From Sanguinoderma infundibulare (taxonomy: Eukaryota; Basidiomycota; Agaricomycetes; Polyporales; Polyporaceae), in the NCBI GenBank assembly GCA_032821775.1, contig JAVLRN010000006.1:372001-436000 (forward strand): a stretch of 64,000 bases of DNA. Direction: 5' to 3'. Under the pieces are notes generated by a model. The model ran no database searches. It had not been told where the DNA came from and saw only the letters and a program-made list of their open reading frames with translations. A program made the translations under genes and the position numbers. Positions 56,487 through 64,000 of this stretch are shown here, piece by piece. The first letter of the stretch is position 1; every line of letters starts with the position of its first letter.

Positions 56487-57914
56487 GCCTGCAGTGGAGA
56501 AGAAGCGACGGAAATGTAGGGTAAGTTGAAGGTGGACAGGCGCTTCAACCGGTGCTATATGTACGACTCGCATACAGTGATGATACCCAGGCTCCAAGAC
56601 AACCTGCGGTTGTAATCCGGTGTTCCACCAGATGTGTAACATTGATGTAACCGATCATTTACCACTCGGACGCAGTCACACCAGCCGAACATGCCACGTC
56701 AATAAGGCCATCGTCGCATCAGTCTATCCACGGAGATTGAGATACAATAATGACCAACGCCAGGGATATTTATATCGCGAAGGCATCCGTATTGGTTAAC
56801 GTCGCTCTTTCGAAGAGCAACTGAGTTGTAGGGCAACATGCTGGCTCCATCTTCATCTCTTCCGAAGATTAAGTTCAGGTACAAATGAAACGATAACGTC
56901 TGCTCGATAGAGTCGCAAACTCAAATGAAGACAGCCTCAAGGGGATATCAAAACCCTCTTAACGCAATCTGCTCGATCACAAGGCTGGCCCGCGGCGAGA
57001 CCTCGTCGCTATCGTAGCTGGGTGCGGCCCACCCAAGACCTAGATGTCGTTCGTCTCGCCCGCCGCGATGAACGCATCGACCTCGGTCTATGTGGTTTTC
57101 TCGCCACACGAAAAGTTGAGGTCAATAAACACCGAAGAGCGATCTCTTGGGTTACAGAGGAACCACACCCAGTGGAGGCCGATGAACATGGCCCGGACGG
57201 GGAAGCCATAGTTGAACACGGCCTAGCCCGAGGAGTCGGAGTCGCCGATGTCAAGTTCGAGAAGCGCCGAGCAGCCGGGATTACCGAGGAAGGAGTTGAT
57301 GACGTGCCCGCCCTAGAGGCATGGCTAGATGTTCGGGGGCGGAAGCGGGTCGAGTGGGGAGCCGTCGAGCGTTGAGCGGTGGAGGAAGTCGGGTTGAATA
57401 TGCTTATTCAGTAGAAGAGGGTCAGTAGTTGGTGGATCCATGCGTCGTTGGCGGCACTTACAAGTCATTTAGAGACGTGGAAAAACAGCGTCTTGATGCG
57501 AGAAGTGGCCACCTGGATGGTACAGTCTACAGTCCGGAGCGTCGCGCCGGCAGCGTTGCTGACCCATGAAGCGCCATCATGATGGCAGGCAACACTGTTC
57601 GTCTGTCTGCGAATTGGCGTTAGCATCGGATTCCATCTCAATGTGTATGGAGTTCCCGCGGGATTGATCAGGTAGGACGGCAGTCACTGACCGAATTTAC
57701 GAATCGCGTCTTTAATCAGCTGCACTAGTTCAACCCGCTCGTTCATCTACAGTGGACTAACCGCCGTGTTTACAAAACGCAGAGGTGCCAGCGTAGAAGC
57801 AACCACCAGCACACCTCTACAAACTGGCTAATTAGCAGCAGTTGGATGGAGAGCTCAACAACTCACCTCGATGACCACCGTGCACGACGGTCGTCAAAAT
57901 CCACGGGTTTCCCT
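56487..57914. other. Region with a weak coding relic
   Basis: On the minus strand between about 57330 and 57040, one frame reads protein-like ('INSFLGNPGCSALLELDIGD', 'FNYGFPVRAMFIGLHWVWFL') but is broken by several TAG codons. I cannot name the family. The remaining sequence shows nothing. Confidence 0.35.
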
Positions 57915-58380
57915 CTGAGATCGCCATGAAGCGTGCTCGAGGAACTCAACGTGCTCTACGAGGTCGTCCTCGTCGACTTCTCCGAGGCGACGAGGCGTAC
58001 AAGGCCCACCCGCCGTTCCGCCAGATACCATACATCCACGGCGACGGCTTCGAGGTCTAAGTACGGCGACGTCGGGACGCTGATCCCCAGGCAGGGCGAC
58101 TTAGAGCGGGCGGCCAAATTCGAGCAGACGGCGAGCGTCGAGCTGAACCATTTCACGCCGCCAGCGTCGAGGCACCTGTGGGAGAGCGTCTTCAACCCGT
58201 ACGCGGTCGTCCTCGAGGGGTTCAAATAGGCGAATATGGACTGACAGACATTGTCGCGAACGACAGCGTTCTCTGCGGACAGCAGCGGACACGGCGATCG
58301 TCGGCTCTAACCAAGCTCTGCCCGAGAGGAAAATGGAGGGGTACAAAGCCATGTTAGAAGACACGCTCACCTAAAACATG
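57915..58380 (+). pseudogene. Glutathione S-transferase relic
   Basis: 'LEELNVLYEVVLVDFSE', then frameshifts, 'RQIPYIHGDGFEV', 'YGDVGTLIP' and 'FEQTASVELNHFTPPAS' follow GST exon 1 in order. 'KMEGYKAMLEDTL' recalls exon 2. The start codon and cis-Pro region are damaged. Confidence 0.7.
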
Positions 58381-61300
58381 CCGCTTGACTAAGGACTTGC
58401 ACTGTGTGCGGATGTCAATCCGTGTCCAACGGAAGGGACTTGTCGATTAAGCCGAGAAATGGTCTCAACTTCCACCTGCACTGTTGCACGATCAGCCAAC
58501 ACACCACGCTGTACCACAGCGAATAACTGGAATAAAACGCACCTTAATCTGCTCTGGTGCCTTACGTCCCCTCTACCCCTTCCAATTGCAGTTCCCGGAG
58601 TCCCACCAGGTACACGCGCACACGCACGTACAGCAATCATGACAACCGAATATATACATCGACTTCAGGAACAAAAACGCGTACATGACTTACATACACC
58701 TGCAAAACCTATCCCCATCCAGTACGGTCTGCCTCCGACGACAATCTTGTTCGGTACGATCTTGGATGCTTGAACACGCTCGCCCTCCCCCGCGAAAAGC
58801 TTCAAGTTGAATGCCGCATCAGAAAAGTATGCATACAGAAACTAGAGGTCCTCACCGCCGCAGGGAGAATGGCGAGGATAGTGGCGGAAAAAAAACAGTG
58901 CATGATGCAGACTGATGCAGAGCCGCGGGCATGGCACGCTGCGGACCGGGGACGGACCGGAGATGGACTTCCCGCGCACGGACCCGGCCGGCGGCAACTT
59001 CCGGTAAGTATAAAATTTGGCCAACGGCGAGGACGCAACTCTCTTTACAGTCACCTCGGTTCCTGCAGGACGTCTTTGCCAAGGGCCACGGGGCTTTCGA
59101 CCGAGAAGAACGATCTCACGGGAGTCTTTGGCTGGGCATACCGCTGGCTGTCCTTTACTTTCACTGGTCGCGCGGTTAATCAGCCTTCGGCACATTTCCT
59201 GTACTTGGCTAGGCAAGTAGGACCGACCTCTTATGTTTCGTGGCCTCCAATTTGTACGTAGTGCGTGCTCCAATTAATGTTACCGTCGCCCCCGTTCTCT
59301 CTCCAACACGGCGCAATATGTCTTTGTTTGTACGATCGTCGCTGTCACGCTGTATGTCATCAATCCTGACTTGTTGCTGGAGATCCATCGTTGGGCGGGC
59401 CCCGGTGCGACTTTACCTGACATTGCAGCCAGTGTGCTTCTTTCTAGTTTGATTGCCCAATTGACCAACTGCGCGATGCGCGATTTCGGCTGTCCACTCA
59501 CCACTTCAAGCTTCAAGCCCCAGAACGCGTATGTGATTCCGTCCCCATCATTTTTCGGATCCTGCAATATAACTCTTGTCAGAAACTCCCTTCCGTAACG
59601 CACCAGAAGGAACGTCGTCTTGAAGGCATGCTGCGTCATACCTGGTAAGTTCGTGCTCATTGCATCGGGTATTTGTATTTTCTGACAAAGGGTCGATCCA
59701 GCTCTCTTCCACGCTCACACTCGGCCTGATGCTCGATTGTCAAGAACATTGAGCCTGAACATAGCCGGTCATACCAGACTCATACCCGCACGCCTGACTG
59801 CGCCCGAGAGGCAGGAATGGCACTGGCCACTCGAACGCATCGTCCAGACACGTTCATCCTTCAATGCAGCAGTCGGTCTGTCCCTCGCCGTCCCATTCGC
59901 AAGTTGACAGTGTGCTGACCGTTTCTTCCCATGTTCCAGGAACGGTCTCCAGGTCTTCCCTACCAGCGCTTCCCCCCGTCTCACGAATATGTCGCTGAAC
60001 CCCTGGAGATTCTGAATCTGGTAGGCAGGGTCATCACCCATCACCGTGAGCCATGCCCCTGATGTCGTACACCGCAGATGCTTGAGGGCGACGTACGTGA
60101 GCTCTCCCCCAGACCAAAGCTGTTCCGTCCGAAGGATCACACGCGGGCGCGCGGGCCCTACGCGATAATATCAATGAGCTTCCGTTCCGTTGCGCAGTCG
60201 CCGCCGCCACTTTACCGTGTTTGATCTCAGCCTCTCAGGCCGCCGTGCGGCATGGCATAACGTTCGCGCCAACGTCGGCTAGCATTCACTATGTACTCGA
60301 CGATATCTCTCCTTGCCGCAATCGCCCGACGATGCCGACTATCAATATCAAAATTGTACGCGGCCAGCGACACCTTGCCGGCACGCACGCGGGAGGACCC
60401 GATGTCGTTCGTCTACCGCAGCCTTCGGGAAGGTGTCGCTGCGATCCGTGGTTATATCGGGACCTCTGCTGCAAGCCTTACCACTGTCGAATGTTCTAGT
60501 ATGGGGTGGTCCGGATGATGTGCTAGGTGAGTTACTGCTCCCATTCCGCGCTAGGGCTGGTCCCAATTGATGCGCAGTGCCGTAATGTGAACACTCATCC
60601 TCTCTAGTCTCTTCTTCTCCAGCTCCGTGTATGCAACATCGCCCGTGCATGCGGGTGATCGGCAGTGTCGCTCGCGTTTCGAGGGTGTGTCCTGATTCGT
60701 ATCTGGACCTTGCCGGGGAATGATGTCCTGGTGAGACTGACGGCGGATTGGATTGCAGCTTCACGCCTCCCGTCAAGGAGCTCTTGTACATTTCCTGATG
60801 TCGCGCGGTGGCGTGGCTGGGATAAGTGATGGCCGTACAGGTCGCAGTCGAGCAAGGGAAGAGCGAAGCGCATCTGGGGGGCGGTGCCGTAACGCGCCAA
60901 ACTGGCAACAGATCCTCGTACTGGGGCGTTATCGCGGAGAATGGTGCGGTCAGCAGTATCGTTCTCCACACAATGCTGATTCAGCTTTTGACGAATAGCG
61001 TGGTTATCGTTCTAGCGGCCCGAGCAGCACCGCGGACCGAGCGATTTGTAGAATGTGGTGCGGGGCGTAGCGCTTTCAACGCAGTTCCATCGTTCACAGC
61101 CTTGGAAGGGGAGACGAGGAGGATGTTCGGAGAAGACCGAGAGGAAATGACTGCGGTACGGAACGCGGTCCAATAATGGTTGTGAGGATGTTCCGCGAAC
61201 TCTACCTCAATTTCGGACGAAAAGCATTTGGCCATAGCTGGTCAAATGGCGACCAGGCTATGGCTCGGACCTGTCCTGGAAGCACAAAAGGTGGATTCTG

Positions 61301-64000
61301 TCTCGTCACGTCGGCCTCGCAGAGACACATTCCATCCAATCCTCTGCCAATCGACTCGTTCATAAACCTTCGGAGGCGAACAGCCGTATACCTTCTATGC
61401 TTGCCTTCACTGTCGCCCGCGGGCGACACCAATTGAAACCTACTGCTTCCTCCCCTCCTTGTCGCCGTCCCACATCATTCGGTCCACATGGCCATGTGCA
61501 CCCCGCACAGCGAATCAGTGCACCCTCTCTATTCCGTACGTAATCCTCTTCACTGCATTCCTGCGTAAACAGACACCTGTCGCGCGCGCCAGACATATTC
61601 TCGTCGAAGTCCTCCTCAAACATCTCTCCGTGCCCGCCAGCCGTGTTTCAGGCTGCAGATCTCCTCCCACGGCTCTGATAGCATGCTGCAAACGTATGAT
61701 GGCGTGATGTCTGCATCGCCCGCCGGCGCCCGGCGCACCGTGCGCGGCGTTGGTGGTTTAGAGTTGCCAGATTGCCGGGCCCATCACGCTCAGCTGTCGC
61801 GCCAGGCCCGTCAGCGTATGATCATATTAAAATTACCGTACGCGTGATGGCGGACACGCCTTTCGACTGGCGCGCTCTTGACTTTCACGCCCGCCCAATC
61901 AACTCGTTCAAGTCCTCGGCCCTTCCCGCTCACCCCACCCACATCAGCATCAGCACCATAGCACGCTACGTACTCGGTCAGGTTCGCCTCGGCCGCTTGC
62001 GCTCCCGGACTTTACGGCGAGAGAGCCTTGGAAACCATCGAAGTCGAAGTCTGTACGCATCGGTACGCCTTTGTTCTTCATTTGGCTCAATGACATCTAG
62101 GGTCGCGCATTTCAGCAGTTTGACATCAGCGCATCCGTCCGCCGGCAAGACGTGTTATGTATTGTATTTTGTTGGCTGAGAGAATGATGCACGCTGGTCG
62201 TCGCGTTTCGTCTCGCGAGGCCCACGGCAGTGGGTATTCCCCTTCTCCTTGGACAGTGCCACCACCGCTCGAATCTTACGTCTAACAGACATCGCTCTGG
62301 ACCTGCAAATGCGTTATTTGCCCCAAACGTTTCTGTCACGGACGCAGATAAGTGGGATACTGCGTCAACATGTCCTCGGTCATCTGAAGTGCGATGGCTA
62401 CTCGGTGGAGCTAGACGTCCTCCGAGTCCTCCGCGGCAATCCCCATTGCGTCCAACCTTGCCCACTTTCGGCGGACGACCCTCGTACTGATGAGGCTAGT
62501 GACTGACCCGGCATCCTCGGGCCCTCGGTGCCACTGGAAAGTTCTGTCATGCGTAGAGGCTCGATGTCTCTGCATGGAGCGCTTAGAGCCTCATCAATTC
62601 CGTCAAGTTACATATACGACCTTTGCATTTCGCGCGCGCCGGTGATGGATTGCCGTTACATAACATGAGGGGCCGCGCGCAGTGTCCATCCCGCTCCCAA
62701 GTGGAGAAAGACCGCCTGCAAAAAAAGTTCCCGAAAAAGACTTGCAGATCAGGTCAGCACTTACGCCCATCTTGTCCACAGCTGACATGCGTGCGCCGGA
62801 AAGCTGCGCGATGTCCTTGGCACGCAGAGACAACCTCGGTGCATCCAGCCTTCTCAAAACGAAATCAACGAACGATGCGAGACCCGCATGTAACGTACGT
62901 ACGGATCGAAATAGTTTGCAATTTTTGATGAACTCTAGTCTCCGTTGCCGATGATAGTCGGTCGACGTTGGACACCACTCGCGCCCGTGTTCCCTGAGGC
63001 TCCCTGCCAAGCCGACCACCGCAAATTCAACATTCGCCGCCAAGTGAGTCCTCATTGGCCCTTGCGCTCATGCCACTCAAAGAGCCCATCCTTCCAAAAG
63101 AATTCTGTTCTGTCCTCCCCTTCCACCAAAACGAGTCGGCGCCGGGCGCCGCACGGTGGCGCGGCTCGTCTGCCCTGCGATCAATGCCAATAAGCAGGAA
63201 TCACGCTTCATCGCCACGGCGACGAGTGTGTTCCCCCTCTTTTCCCCCTTTCTCCCTTTTCTTCCCCGGCCGTTGCGGAGAACGCTGTCCTGATGCCGTT
63301 CAGCCGGAGCGTCGTCGGTATGTCGCGGTGTAAGGTTTCTGCTCCGCGCCAATTCATGATTAACTGTCATTTACGAGGTCCGCTAAGCGAGTATATATGT
63401 GTAAAAGTCCTACCAGAGTTCTACTTACTGCTGACGTTTGGTGGCGCTGTGTGAAAACGGTATTTCCCTATGGCAGGTCCATACAAGTCGCCGCTGCGCC
63501 CCGCTGATGCCCTGCGTACATCTCATCCTGGGCGACTCGTGCGCGACCGCCGACGACGAAAGAGAGACGAAAACGGAGCTCGGTCGCGGCGGGGCTGATG
63601 GCGGTGACGGCGGGGGTCGGGCAGACGTTCCGCGAAGGCGATTTGATGCTGATGTCTGTCACGTCCGCAGCGCGCGATCGAGTTCATCTGACGTATGCCT
63701 CTTTCGGGAGGTGTGTGCGCCACAGCCGGGCGATCGTCCTTGATGGCGTGTGACAACCTCCAACCACCTCTCGAAAACCAAACCTCGTCCTGCGAGAACC
63801 GGACGGAGGGCGGTCGTCCACTGCGCACGAAGGCCACGGAGAGTGAGAGAAGACGCGTCGCGAGATGCGCGAGGCCGAGGCGCCGGGTCTTGCGGTTCGC
63901 GCGCGCGAGGCTGTATTGGGATACGTCAGATAGCCCATGCAGCGGCGGAGGTAACACCGCACTCAGCTCCTGAACTCTGTCGCTCCATCAGGACACAGCT
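58381..64000. other. Right end of window: no recognised gene
   Basis: Only unassigned ORFs. The best is 60140-59769 on the minus strand ('GGELTYVALKHLRCTTSGAW'), which has an F-box/LRR flavour but no start context or domain. Near 58750-58840 the recurring module seen after the CE16 genes appears again ('KIVPNKIVVGGRPYWMG', minus strand). No RNA gene or obvious repeat is seen. Confidence 0.4.

Noticed and set aside
57009..57375. Plus-strand ORF of 117 codons
   Set aside because: Probably antisense of a broken minus-strand coding relic.

Overview
The window looks like nuclear DNA of an agaricomycete (basidiomycete) fungus, probably a wood-decay polypore. Genes are GC-rich and split by many 45-65 nt GT-AG introns. 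The gene content fits: several F-box/LRR and BTB/POZ paralogues, two glutathione S-transferases, two secreted CE16 GDSL esterases, a polyporopepsin-like aspartic protease, a DUF6533-type membrane protein and a KDZ DNA transposon. Species placement is inference.

Layout. 1-14 kb: decaying BTB copies, an aspartic-protease relic, a single-exon F-box gene, a frameshifted conserved fungal gene, a divergent GST pair and one intact BTB gene. 14.5-17.7 kb: the first CE16 esterase and an unrecognised four-exon gene. 18.2-49.3 kb: two copies of a unit made of F-box gene 'type 2' (+), F-box gene 'type 1' (-) and a short ORF (+). The left unit is split by a 21,098-bp insertion at 21229-42326. 49.6-53.6 kb: the aspartic protease (-) and the second CE16 gene (+). 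54.6-56.5 kb: a DUF6533-like gene. From 56.5 kb to the end I see only a GST relic and unrecognised sequence.

The insertion is the main result. It is a composite Kyakuja-Dileera-Zisupton (KDZ) transposon. It is flanked by an 8-bp target-site duplication (GACCTGCG). Both ends carry related 42-nt palindromic hairpins in inverted orientation. On its minus strand it carries a nearly complete ~1,127-aa transposase of about 12 exons with a CxC2-type cysteine cluster. On the plus strand it carries cargo: a 780-aa protein, a multi-exon basic-tailed protein, a decayed gene, a 463-aa Cys-pair/coiled-coil protein and a 106-aa five-exon protein. It also holds a scrambled captured copy of a SAC3/GANP mRNA-export gene with a hemerythrin-like (HHE) gene lodged inside it. 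Removing the element plus one duplication copy gives a stretch colinear and equal in length with the intact type 1 F-box paralogue at 46771-48544.

How the genes relate: the host part is accessory sequence shaped by segmental duplication, with F-box, BTB, GST, CE16 and protease copies each in several states of decay. The CE16 esterases and the protease are probably secreted nutrient-acquisition enzymes, the GSTs detoxification enzymes, and the F-box and BTB proteins ubiquitin-ligase adaptors. All reading frames and splice sites were worked out by hand. No database search was run.
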